14,816 nt of DNA, from contig JANYAJ010000313.1 of assembly GCA_025361385.1 (NCBI GenBank), positions 1-14,816 on the forward strand, in the 5' to 3' direction. The stretch comes from Nitrospira sp. Lineage in GTDB: Bacteria; Nitrospirota; Nitrospiria; Nitrospirales; Nitrospiraceae. Position 1 is the first letter of the stretch; each line of letters opens with the position of its first letter. This document shows positions 8,479 to 14,816 of this stretch, piece by piece. The notes beneath the pieces are model-generated. The model saw only the letters and a list, made by a program, of their open reading frames with translations. It did no database searches and was not told the DNA's origin. A program made the position numbers and the translations under genes.

Positions 8479-8502
8479 CCCCAAGCAAGATCCTAAAGAT
8501 GA

Positions 8503-10416
8503 TCAGTGGCTCCCAGCTGGCTGTGCAGCGCCACCAGGAACCCCTGCCTTTGCTTCAACTGGCGCCTTCTTTACCCCCAGGCTACCCAGCCAGAAGACAA
8601 AGAGAATGCTGATCCAGAAGAACAACACATTGAATGAAATCATGTTTGCTGCAAATCCCACCGTATGGGTATAGGCCCAAGGTGAGTTGTCGCGCATAAT
8701 CTCATTCACGTGCCAGAATAATCGAACCGATGAGCGAATGTACCCCATCAACCCCATCATCCAGGTAAAGGCCGTCGCGAGCATAATTAACGCATATTGC
8801 GAACGAGCCGAGATCTTCCCCCATTCGATGGGCCCCATCTGCTTCGCACCCTTCATCATAAAGCTGTTGAGCGCAAACATGAAGAAGAGGCAGGATAGGG
8901 TTGTCGCCACCTGAGGAACAGATAGACCGACTCGCACGTTTGCCGGAATATAATATCCCAGAACCGCGAGTCCGACGATATTCACGTAGGCGCAACCGAA
9001 GAAGCAGCCCATGAAGATATTGCCAAACTTCGACCAGGATACCGTCGAGACCTTGTTGCCTCGCATGTACCAAACGAAGCTCAGAATGGTGGTTGTGATA
9101 ATGACGTTGATGCCACCGTTCTTAGCCGACATGACGCCATAGTTCCCCAACACCGGGTGCTGCTGCCCACCCATCGCCTTGAGCTCAGCGGGAGTCATGA
9201 CAATCGTGTGAGGAGTAATGAACACCAGGTAGCCGCAACAGAGGACGAACACGAGATACTTGATGTAGCGTTGATACTTCTCGGCACCACGCATCCGGCC
9301 GAGAGCCTGCCAAAGATAGTAGTTGGTGCTGAGGAAGAGAATGCCGATCATCGTAGCCTGAATGATGAAGAGCCAAGCCAGAAGACCGCCCATGAGGGTA
9401 ATGCCCATCTGCTGACGATAGGCATACACTTCACGCATCAGCCAATACCCGGCAAATGGCAAGGGGATCAAGAACGCCACGCCGAGCGCCATGGCGATAT
9501 AACCCATCCAATCATAGTGCGCACGATCTTCATCGGTCTTGGAGGCCAAGAACTTATACGCCGCATAGGCCGCCACGACACCGCCACCGAACGCCATGTT
9601 ACCCAAAATGCGATGCACATTGAGCGGATTCCAGAGCGCGGTATGAATGACGTGCCAGATGTTCCCCAGATACCGCCCCTGCTCATCGACGCCAGCAGGC
9701 GACATCATGAAACCGATCCAGGAATTCGCCAGGAACATGAGCAACGTTCCAATCACGTTCAAAATGACGGACATGCTCAAGTGAATCCACTTGAGGAACC
9801 CTTCCCGCATCTTGTCCCAGCCGTAATAATAGATGTAGAGGGTTCCGCTCTCCGCCACGAACATCAATGCATAGATATGCATGACCGGGCGGAAAATGCT
9901 GGATAAGTACCCGAAGAATGCCGGATAGAGCGTCAGGAAGGTGAAGAGCAGAATACCACCGAGAATGGCGGTCAGCGAATAGGCCGTCAAACTGATCTTA
10001 ATGAAGTCGTAGGCCAGCTGGTCATACCGCTTGGCCATCGCCTTGTCCCTCGTCACCACCCCCATGAACTCGATGACCATGCAGAAAATCGGAACCGCGA
10101 GCACAAAACTTCCGTAATAGAGGTGCTGCTGATTTGCGAACCAGAGCAACACGCGGCTCTCGAAGTTGTACCGCGGATAATCCCGAGGACCATCGACCGT
10201 CTTCGGAGCAGGAGCCCCGGCAACGATACCCTCGGTCTTATAATAAACGTCTCTCCCCTTCTCAACCTTCGCCTCACCATCCTTTTTCACCGCATCAGGC
10301 GCATCCGCGCCCATAGCCAGTGTTGGAAGCGATACGGCGATGGGGAGCAGGAGAAGGCCAATCATCGCGCAAAGCGCCATGATTGAGAACAGCTTCTTCC
10401 CAGCCACTAAACCCAT
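8503..10416 (-). CDS. Cytochrome bd-like oxidase, large membrane subunit (Nitrospira type)
   Basis: A 637-residue inner-membrane protein with about 14-15 spans. It opens with a signal-like span (about 10-33) and a roughly 55-residue hydrophilic segment not usual in CydA. The CydA-like half follows. His98 in NQQHLYYGSF matches the b595 ligand region. VAESGTLYIYYYGWDKM around 187-203 resembles the conserved LEST...FFGWDR stretch, and ANSWIGFMMSP resembles ANGWMQHP. His268 in NVHRILGNM resembles the b558 ligand. The GRQPW motif of standard CydA is absent. The C-terminal half is unlike CydA but shared with the second copy in this window, including His403, His420 and His569. Known Nitrospira bd-like oxidases are proposed terminal oxidases with unusual cofactors; the cofactors here cannot be read. 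ATG 10416 is chosen for AAGGAGG six bases upstream over ATG 10473, which lacks one. Confidence 0.9.
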   Translation of the reverse strand: MGLVAGKKLFSIMALCAMIGLLLLPIAVSLPTLAMGADAPDAVKKDGEAKVEKGRDVYYKTEGIVAGAPAPKTVDGPRDYPRYNFESRVLLWFANQQHLYYGSFVLAVPIFCMVIEFMGVVTRDKAMAKRYDQLAYDFIKISLTAYSLTAILGGILLFTFLTLYPAFFGYLSSIFRPVMHIYALMFVAESGTLYIYYYGWDKMREGFLKWIHLSMSVILNVIGTLLMFLANSWIGFMMSPAGVDEQGRYLGNIWHVIHTALWNPLNVHRILGNMAFGGGVVAAYAAYKFLASKTDEDRAHYDWMGYIAMALGVAFLIPLPFAGYWLMREVYAYRQQMGITLMGGLLAWLFIIQATMIGILFLSTNYYLWQALGRMRGAEKYQRYIKYLVFVLCCGYLVFITPHTIVMTPAELKAMGGQQHPVLGNYGVMSAKNGGINVIITTTILSFVWYMRGNKVSTVSWSKFGNIFMGCFFGCAYVNIVGLAVLGYYIPANVRVGLSVPQVATTLSCLFFMFALNSFMMKGAKQMGPIEWGKISARSQYALIMLATAFTWMMGLMGYIRSSVRLFWHVNEIMRDNSPWAYTHTVGFAANMISFNVLFFWISILFVFWLGSLGVKKAPVEAKAGVPGGAAQPAGSH

Positions 10417-10497
10417 GGGATACCTCCTTAATGCATTCCGGAAAAGACTCATCACAATTCCCTGCAAACTCAACTCAGCACAGAATAGACCTAGAAC

Positions 10498-10620
10498 CTA
10501 CTTCCGGAACAAATACCAGAAGTCCAGCCCCTGCGAATCCATCAAAAAGTGATCCACTGCCGTGAAGTAGGCGACGCAAATAACGAGCGACACCACCACG
10601 TAAACGATTGTCTGACCCAT
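10498..10620 (-). CDS. 40-residue single-span membrane protein, probable oxidase accessory subunit
   Basis: A short gene starting ATG 10620 with GAGGGAGGG six bases upstream and ending TAG. The product begins MGQTIVYVVVSLVICVAYF, one membrane span at about 4-22, followed by a short tail with acidic, aromatic and basic residues (AVDHFLMDSQ, then GLDFWYLFRK). It lies 81 bases before the bd-like oxidase start and 62 after the other small gene, same strand. Size, single span and position recall CydX/CcoQ-type small subunits of terminal oxidases, but the sequence is not recognisably homologous to them. The strong ribosome binding site and the operon position argue for a real gene; function is inferred. 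Confidence 0.78.
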   Translation of the reverse strand: MGQTIVYVVVSLVICVAYFTAVDHFLMDSQGLDFWYLFRK

Positions 10621-10682
10621 GAGAATCCCTCCCTCACAACTTGCAGACGTTCAAGAAATCCCAGAAATACAGCGGCCCTCTT

Positions 10683-10805
10683 TTAGCAGGGGCACTGAAT
10701 TCCTGCGAACCAATAAAAAAACCACAAACCTGCCGCACAGGTAATGTAGAAAATCATCCGACCGACCTTAACCTTAAACTCGCTATCTGCCACTACTGTT
10801 GCCAT
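10683..10805 (-). CDS. 40-residue single-span membrane protein, first gene of the oxidase operon
   Basis: Starts ATG 10805 with AAGGAG five bases upstream and ends TAA. The product has a hydrophilic start MATVVADSEFKVKVGR and one aromatic-rich membrane span at about 17-36. It ends in a Cys-Pro-Cys tail (GIQCPC). It is the first gene after the consensus promoter and precedes the other 40-residue gene and the oxidase. The N-in topology suggested by Lys and Arg before the span would put the terminal Cys-Pro-Cys on the periplasmic side, where it could form a disulfide or bind metal; this is inference. It may be a small oxidase subunit or assembly factor. No named family is recognised. Confidence 0.75.
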   Translation of the reverse strand: MATVVADSEFKVKVGRMIFYITCAAGLWFFYWFAGIQCPC

Positions 10806-10860
10806 CGTGTCTCCTTCTCCTGATGGAAATAATACGCGCCTAATTCAGCTCAGCGAATTC

Positions 10861-10889
10861 TTGACACACAGATATTCATATGTTATTCA
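10861..10889 (+). promoter_or_regulatory. Putative promoter for the plus-strand small gene
   Basis: A perfect -35 box TTGACA (10861-10866) is followed after 17 bases by TATTCA (10884-10889), a weak -10 matching at three positions. A start near 10896 would give a roughly 32-base leader before ATG 10928. It faces the operon promoter on the other strand, and the two transcripts would overlap by about 50 bases. Confidence 0.35.
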
Positions 10890-10927
10890 AAATTCTTTGC
10901 CGCACACGAAATATCAGGGGAAAATCG

Positions 10928-11032
10928 ATGATTGCAAACTCAAAAGTGTTCGACATTATAGTTTTGGCTGGAATGGTTGTCAATATAATTTTGGCCGTGT
11001 TCCTCATTCTCTACCACTTTGATTTGTTGTAG
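10928..11032 (+). CDS. Possible 34-residue single-span membrane protein on the opposite strand
   Basis: The only plausible plus-strand gene. ATG 10928 follows AGGGG with seven-base spacing, and the frame ends TAG at 11032. The product is MIANSKVFDIIVLAGMVVNI and then a continuing hydrophobic stretch ending YHFDLL: a single span at about 9-29 with polar ends. The DNA overlaps the consensus promoter of the oxidase operon on the other strand. A T-rich sequence can give a hydrophobic reading by chance. A plausible promoter, a well-placed binding site and a clean start-span-stop layout favour a real gene. Function is unknown; the location suggests a further small respiratory protein, or a product whose transcription interferes with the operon promoter. 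Confidence 0.5.
   Translation: MIANSKVFDIIVLAGMVVNIILAVFLILYHFDLL
10955..10983 (-). promoter_or_regulatory. Consensus sigma70-type promoter of the bd-like oxidase operon
   Basis: On the minus strand TTGACA (10983-10978) and TATAAT (10960-10955) are separated by exactly 17 bases, matching the full sigma70 consensus at all twelve positions. Transcription would begin near 10948, leaving an untranslated leader of about 143 bases before the first 40-residue gene. It implies strong, largely constitutive expression of the respiratory operon. It sits inside the plus-strand 34-residue frame. Confidence 0.8.
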
Positions 11033-11041
11033 ATTTCTCTT

Positions 11042-11083
11042 GGTTTCAGGCTCCAGTTCCGCGCTCATTTCACACCTGAAACC
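11042..11083. repeat. Inverted repeat at the end of the second SUMF1-like gene
   Basis: GGTTTCAGG (11042-11050) and CCTGAAACC (11075-11083) are perfect nine-base inverted copies separated by 24 bases, overlapping the stop codon of the minus-strand SUMF1-like gene. Neither side is followed by a T-run. It could be a weak or factor-assisted terminator between the convergent small plus-strand gene and the minus-strand operon, or an operator; the role is undetermined. Confidence 0.4.
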
Positions 11084-11943
11084 GCACAGCGAAATCCAAT
11101 AGTTTCATCGCGAAAGTCCTGAACCATCTTGCTCCGGCTGGTGATACGAATATCAGCCCCTGTGGTCGCGTATCCTCCCCCTCTGAGCGCCCGAAAGGTG
11201 CCATATTCAGGGCTCTGCGGGTTTCGTTCAGGCGCTTCATTGAAGTAGGTCTCCGCATACCAGTCACCCACCCACTCCATAACGTTTCCTGCCCCATCCA
11301 TGACGCCATACGGGCTCGTATCGGTCAGGACGGCACCGACCGGCGCGGCGACCTCATAGCCATCCTGCACCCTGGCCCAATTCGCTCCATTGGGCTGCTC
11401 CACGTTGCCCCAGGGCCAGAGACGGCCATCCGTTCCTCGCATCGCCTTTTCCCACTCCGCCTCGGTGGGAAGCCGTTTTCCCTTCCAATGGCAAAACGTC
11501 TCCGCATCGTCCCATGACACGTACACCACGGGCTGATTAATACCGCGCATCCTGCTCATATTCTTGGCGTAGCGGGAAGGAGGACCAGACTTACGGTGGC
11601 CGGTCGCATCGACGAATTGCTGATATTGAAAATTCGTGACTTCGTATCGATCGATCGAAAACGCATCGAGCACCAACGTGCGCTGCGGCCGTTCATCGAA
11701 TCCGCCGTGATCGGTCCCCCGAATGAAGGGCCCTGCCGGGATTGAGACCATCTCTTCCCGAACCGGCTCTTCACGAGAAACCTGCGAAGGATCCAGCGGC
11801 TCCGGTGTGGATGAATCGGTGGAATCAGGGGAAGCTAATTCGAACGGGGTGAGCGTCGTGCCGCGAATAATTCCCATAATGGGAAGTGCCGCAAACGCGA
11901 GAACGGCAAGCAAGAACACAATCTTAAATTTGGTTTCGAGCAT
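11065..11943 (-). CDS. Membrane-anchored SUMF1/FGE-fold protein (second of a tandem pair)
   Basis: A 292-residue protein with one N-terminal span (about 7-28), a Ser/Pro/Glu-rich linker to about 62, and a formylglycine-generating-enzyme-fold domain. Family marks seen are SIPAGPFIRGTD, IDRYEVTNFQYQQFV, VSWDDAETFCHWKGKRLPTE, AEWEKAMRGTDGR, GNVMEWVGDWY, RALRGGGY and the terminal GFRCAV. True FGE uses a pair of Cys after the RGGS segment to oxidise sulfatase cysteines. Here that region, ATTGADIRITSRSKM, has none, so enzyme activity of that kind is unlikely. The gene starts five bases after the previous SUMF1-like gene and lacks a clear binding site, suggesting translational coupling. Such domains also occur in binding or scaffold proteins; a role in the cell envelope beside the oxidase is inferred. 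Confidence 0.85.
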   Translation of the reverse strand: MLETKFKIVFLLAVLAFAALPIMGIIRGTTLTPFELASPDSTDSSTPEPLDPSQVSREEPVREEMVSIPAGPFIRGTDHGGFDERPQRTLVLDAFSIDRYEVTNFQYQQFVDATGHRKSGPPSRYAKNMSRMRGINQPVVYVSWDDAETFCHWKGKRLPTEAEWEKAMRGTDGRLWPWGNVEQPNGANWARVQDGYEVAAPVGAVLTDTSPYGVMDGAGNVMEWVGDWYAETYFNEAPERNPQSPEYGTFRALRGGGYATTGADIRITSRSKMVQDFRDETIGFRCAVSGVK

Positions 11944-11948
11944 GTCTG

Positions 11949-12872
11949 TTATGACGCCGCAGGGCTATCGCCAACCTCCATATCGCTTGCACAGCGAAAC
12001 CCGATCGTAATATCCGTCCGCCAATGCTTCGCCGCAAATCGCTTGGAGAGCCGGGCGTTATGCTCGGTCTCTCGCCACGACCCCCCACGCACCACCTTCA
12101 AATCGACATCGTCCGGCCCCTTCGGGTCACGGTAGGGCGCTTTCTGGTAGTAATGCTCATCGTACGAATCTGCGACCCATTCCGCGACGTTTCCCGTCAT
12201 GTCATAGATTCCATAGGGGCTTCTTCCGGATTTGAACGACCCCGGAGGCGCGAGATACCGATAGCCATCCTCACTCCCATCCACATTGGCATTCGCATGC
12301 CCCGTGACGAATATATCGCCCCACGCGTACTTCCGTTTTCCCTCACCACGGCCGGCCTTTTCCCATTCCGCTTCCGTGGGCAGGCGCTTTCCCGCCCATT
12401 TGCAATAGGCCCCCGCTTCATCCCACGACATACTCATCGCCGCAAACTCCGGCTTCAGCAGCTTGGATTGATCGTCTTCAAACACTTCGATTTTGGGTAA
12501 CGACCGCTTCGTCATTTTGGCGAACCGGGCATATTCCTCTTGCGACACCTCTCTCTTGTCCAGAAAGAACGCCTTGAGAAACACTTGCCGCTCCGGCACT
12601 TCGTCGGGATCGCCATCTTTGCTGCCCATGATGAACGGACCTTCGGGGACCTGCACCATCTCGCGGCCCTCATCGCCCATCTTCGTTTTATACATCGAGT
12701 AGTCCTGCGACGCGACACTGCTCGGCACAAGACGAGTCTCCGTCGTGATCGACAAGGCCAGCGCCTTCATCTGCTTCGCCTTGTAAGACTCGTAGACCAA
12801 CAGGCCAACCATCAGGATAAACGATCCAAAGACAAATACGATCGAGCCGATAAGTACTTTCCTATCTTCCAT
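11949..12872 (-). CDS. Membrane-anchored SUMF1/FGE-fold protein (first of a tandem pair)
   Basis: A 307-residue protein with one span at about 7-28 and an extracytoplasmic SUMF1-like domain from about residue 72. Motifs include QVPEGPFIMGSKDGDPDE, LDKREVSQEEYARF, MSWDEAGAYCKWAGKRLPTE, AEWEKAGRGEGKR, GNVAEWVADSYDEHYY, VVRGGSWRETE and terminal GFRCAS. As in its neighbour, the segment after RGGSW holds no Cys, so the copper-site pair of true FGE is absent. The start is ATG 12872; GAAGGAG lies eleven bases upstream and overlaps the end of the preceding membrane-protein gene. The two tandem proteins share layout but are clearly diverged, suggesting an old duplication. Function is unknown beyond the fold. 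Confidence 0.85.
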   Translation of the reverse strand: MEDRKVLIGSIVFVFGSFILMVGLLVYESYKAKQMKALALSITTETRLVPSSVASQDYSMYKTKMGDEGREMVQVPEGPFIMGSKDGDPDEVPERQVFLKAFFLDKREVSQEEYARFAKMTKRSLPKIEVFEDDQSKLLKPEFAAMSMSWDEAGAYCKWAGKRLPTEAEWEKAGRGEGKRKYAWGDIFVTGHANANVDGSEDGYRYLAPPGSFKSGRSPYGIYDMTGNVAEWVADSYDEHYYQKAPYRDPKGPDDVDLKVVRGGSWRETEHNARLSKRFAAKHWRTDITIGFRCASDMEVGDSPAAS

Positions 12873-12878
12873 GACGGC

Positions 12879-13277
12879 TCATGCTCCTTCAATTGTGCGT
12901 GACACGGAGGGATCAGCCGGCTCAGATGCGGCCTTCCTGGCCGCGTACATATCTAAGAGCATCGAAATCTGCACGCCCAGAAATCCGCCCATCGCAGCGC
13001 CAGCCCCCGCACCGACCGATATTCTCTCAGGACCGGCGATAAACCAGGCCAGCGCCCCGCCCAGTAACGTTCCCACCAAGATACTCACCAGAAAACGCCG
13101 CCCCCCCATAAACCCAATGACACCGCCGAGTACCAGCCCAGTCCCACTCGCAAGCGGCAATATACTGCCGCCCATAATGACCCCGATAAGCGTTCCGACT
13201 GTTCCCATGACGGCCACGCCAAACAGGATATCGAGCATCGCGCGGGGCGCAACTTGTTCCGTACCAGACTCGGTCAT
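12879..13277 (-). CDS. Small glycine-rich multi-span membrane protein
   Basis: A 132-residue protein of unknown function. About four hydrophobic segments (roughly 15-37, 41-57, 62-80, 86-108) are rich in Gly, Ala and Val with many GxxxG-type spacings, such as GGVIGFMGG and [13 protein letters not shown]. This is the pattern of glycine-zipper membrane proteins. Both ends are hydrophilic. ATG 13277 lies 20 bases after the DUF3047-like gene ends and has no strong binding site, so coupling is possible. It ends six bases before the first SUMF1-like start. The position within the second oxidase operon is the only functional hint. Confidence 0.72.
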   Translation of the reverse strand: MTESGTEQVAPRAMLDILFGVAVMGTVGTLIGVIMGGSILPLASGTGLVLGGVIGFMGGRRFLVSILVGTLLGGALAWFIAGPERISVGAGAGAAMGGFLGVQISMLLDMYAARKAASEPADPSVSRTIEGA

Positions 13278-13297
13278 GCTAATGACAACTCATTTCT

Positions 13298-13981
13298 TTA
13301 GCGGCCAGCGCTCGCAACCATCGATCCAAAGTCGATTTCCACCCCAGGGCCCGCAATGATCGAAATACCCCAGGCTTTCGCCGCCGGCTCATGCTGGTGA
13401 ATCCGCTTGAAATCTTCATAGACGTTCACGCGCTCCTCAAACCACTGACCAACATCCGTGGTGCCGCTTTGCACCACGATCTCCGAGCCGCTGAACATGC
13501 CTCCTTCAGTCACCGTCCCCTCAGGCTTCAAGGCACTCCAGATATACTTCGTGAACACAGGGATAAACATGAGATCCGTATCCAGGGAAGCGTAGATCGC
13601 CGCAATCGGTTCAGTTCCCGCCGTCGCGGATTTGTGCAGGCGCCAGCGCCAGGTCAGGACCGGAAAGGCCTTCGGGTCCCAATCGATCTTCTTCTTCTTG
13701 ATTCTCTGTCCTGCATCCTTCGCCGCCAGAAAACTTACACCGTTCTCGGTCTGAACTTTATAGGCATCCCGCCCCTTGGACTGACTTCGTTGATTTTCAT
13801 GATCCCAATTCAAGGGAAACCCGTCTGCGTCTTTTGCCTGAAAATCTTCGAGAATCAAAGACGGATTTTGGGCCGAGACCGCTCCCTGCATCACGAAGCT
13901 TCCACAGATAACCAGCCCGACTGCGAGATATCGTCGAATCATCGCCCCTCGCCTCATACGCTCAACCCTTTCGCTGTTCAT
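13298..13981 (-). CDS. Exported DUF3047-like protein
   Basis: A 227-residue protein with a basic N-terminus and a signal peptide ending near AVSAQ (about residues 15-38). The mature part has the LTWRWRLH segment (about 109-116), IYASLDTD and a VNVYEDFKRIHQ stretch that fit the DUF3047 family, a probable beta-sandwich of unknown function. The annotated ATG 13981 overlaps the stop of the oxidase gene by four bases (ATGA) with AAGAGG just before it, which indicates translational coupling. ATG 13942 or 13957 would give a more typical signal peptide and cannot be excluded. Being exported and coupled to the oxidase suggests a role on the periplasmic side of that complex; this is inferred. Confidence 0.7.
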   Translation of the reverse strand: MNSERVERMRRGAMIRRYLAVGLVICGSFVMQGAVSAQNPSLILEDFQAKDADGFPLNWDHENQRSQSKGRDAYKVQTENGVSFLAAKDAGQRIKKKKIDWDPKAFPVLTWRWRLHKSATAGTEPIAAIYASLDTDLMFIPVFTKYIWSALKPEGTVTEGGMFSGSEIVVQSGTTDVGQWFEERVNVYEDFKRIHQHEPAAKAWGISIIAGPGVEIDFGSMVASAGR

Positions 13982-14816
13982 GCCTCTTGCGACGACGACG
14001 GCGCCAGAACCGTCGCGCTTCCTTCGGCCAAGTCTTCACCCATCACAGGCAACTGATCACGCTGACACATCCAGAAGAGCGCGAACACCGCCCCCCAGAA
14101 CACCACCATGTTGAGCGTCACCATCTTCGCCGCAAACGCCAAATCCGGCGTAAACGCCCAGGGAGAAACATCGGCCATCACCTCACTCACATGCCAGGCC
14201 AACCGCCCGGACGAGCGAATATAACCCATGAGACCCATGACCCATGAGAAGGCAGCCGCCAGTCCGAATAGGCCCACCATGCCTCTGACCGAGATCTTCC
14301 CCCATTGGACCGGCCCACGAACGAGCGCCCCCTTAAGCATCATGCGATTGATCACCAGCGCGCCCACCAGAACCGTGAACGTCGTCACCGCCTGCGGCGA
14401 CGACAACCCGACGCGAAGCTTCGCCGGCAGATAGAACCCATAGACCGAGAGACAGATAATGTTGAGTGCACCGACCAGGAACAGCGCGCCGATCAGAAAG
14501 TTTCCTTTCTTCACCCAGGAGACAACCATCGTTCGATTTGCGCGCCGATAGTAGATGAAGCTCAGCGTGGTCACGAGAATCAAGATATTGACTGCGCCGT
14601 TCTTCGCCGACATCACTCCATAGTTGCCGACCACGGGATGCGACGAACCGCCCATCGCCTTCACTTCACTGCCCGACATCATGACGGTGTGCGGCGTCAG
14701 CCAAATAAATAGAGCCAAGATCAAGACCCCGAGCAACGACTGGTAATACGGCTGATACCGTTCACCGCCACGAAGGCGCGCCATGCTCTGCCACAGGTAA
14801 TAATTCACGCCAAGAA
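13978..14816 (-). CDS. Second cytochrome bd-like oxidase, C-terminal part (cut by window edge)
   Basis: The frame enters from beyond the window edge; about 279 C-terminal residues are present. It aligns without large gaps to residues from about 362 of the full-length oxidase in this window. Shared stretches include NYYLWQ, TPHT, KAMGG, HPVxGNYGVMSAKNG, WGKIS, MGLMGYIRSS and WHVxE, with roughly half of positions identical by eye. His residues matching 403, 420 and 569 of the other copy are kept. The tail is short, acidic and unlike the other. GTG 14808 is an internal Val codon, not a start. The gene overlaps the DUF3047-like gene by four bases and heads a block with no cytochrome c genes inside this window. 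It may be a specialised isoform. Confidence 0.88.
   Translation of the reverse strand, partial: LGVNYYLWQSMARLRGGERYQPYYQSLLGVLILALFIWLTPHTVMMSGSEVKAMGGSSHPVVGNYGVMSAKNGAVNILILVTTLSFIYYRRANRTMVVSWVKKGNFLIGALFLVGALNIICLSVYGFYLPAKLRVGLSSPQAVTTFTVLVGALVINRMMLKGALVRGPVQWGKISVRGMVGLFGLAAAFSWVMGLMGYIRSSGRLAWHVSEVMADVSPWAFTPDLAFAAKMVTLNMVVFWGAVFALFWMCQRDQLPVMGEDLAEGSATVLAPSSSQEA

Noticed and set aside
9157..9906. 249-residue plus-strand reading frame opposite the oxidase
   Set aside because: The His/Arg/Glu-rich composition is typical of the complement of a membrane-protein gene, and there is no binding site. It is an antisense shadow.
10417..10473. Longer oxidase start at ATG 10473, adding 19 residues
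   Set aside because: No binding site precedes it, while AAGGAGG lies six bases before ATG 10416 and the signal-like span starts there.
10502..10509. TTCCGGAA palindrome, with a near copy at 10436-10443, as a possible operator pair
   Set aside because: Only eight bases each, one lies inside a small gene, and they are not near the promoter. Chance is enough.
10850..10879. Nine-codon minus-strand frame in the operon leader as a possible leader peptide
   Set aside because: No binding site and no amino-acid run or paired stems that would suggest attenuation.
13391..14056. 221-residue plus-strand reading frame opposite DUF3047 and the second oxidase
   Set aside because: It spans the boundary of two well-supported minus-strand genes and matches no family.

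Overview
The window looks like chromosomal DNA of a Nitrospira-like bacterium (Nitrospirota; a nitrite oxidiser or comammox organism). This is inferred from gene content, not from a marker gene. The diagnostic part is a large membrane oxidase that resembles cytochrome bd subunit I in its N-terminal half. It sits in an operon with membrane-anchored c-type cytochromes and a protein fusing two cytochrome c domains to an ethylbenzene-dehydrogenase-gamma/NxrC-like domain. A second oxidase copy lies nearby. Nitrospira are known for such 'bd-like' oxidases.

Every conventional gene is on the minus strand, so transcription runs from high to low coordinates. Reading that way there are three blocks. (A) 14816-11065: the C-terminal part of a second bd-like oxidase, a DUF3047-like exported protein, a glycine-rich membrane protein, and two membrane-anchored formylglycine-generating-enzyme-fold (SUMF1-like) proteins. 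Spacing is tight or overlapping. (B) 10983-4130: a fully consensus sigma70-type promoter, two 40-residue single-span membrane proteins, the full-length bd-like oxidase, a diheme membrane cytochrome c, a monoheme membrane cytochrome c, the diheme/EBDH-gamma-like protein, and a strong intrinsic terminator. (C) 4112-1: mobA, a GT9 glycosyltransferase, argS with its own promoter and a TTG start, and the first 208 codons of tgt.

Block B reads as one respiratory module. Periplasmic c-type hemes and a possible heme-b domain could pass electrons to the quinol-oxidase-like core, and the two tiny proteins could be CydX-like accessory subunits. Block A repeats the oxidase core but pairs it with exported or anchored proteins of unknown role. 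Between the blocks is a short AT-rich stretch (about 10806-11064). It holds the block B promoter and, on the opposite strand and overlapping that promoter, a possible 34-residue membrane-protein gene with its own plausible promoter and ribosome binding site.

The main irregularity is mobA. Its conserved nucleotide-binding N-terminus is readable, but it is one base out of frame with the only good start, and an in-frame TGA precedes it. No gene-free stretch exceeds 300 bases. No tRNA, rRNA, CRISPR array or insertion sequence was seen.
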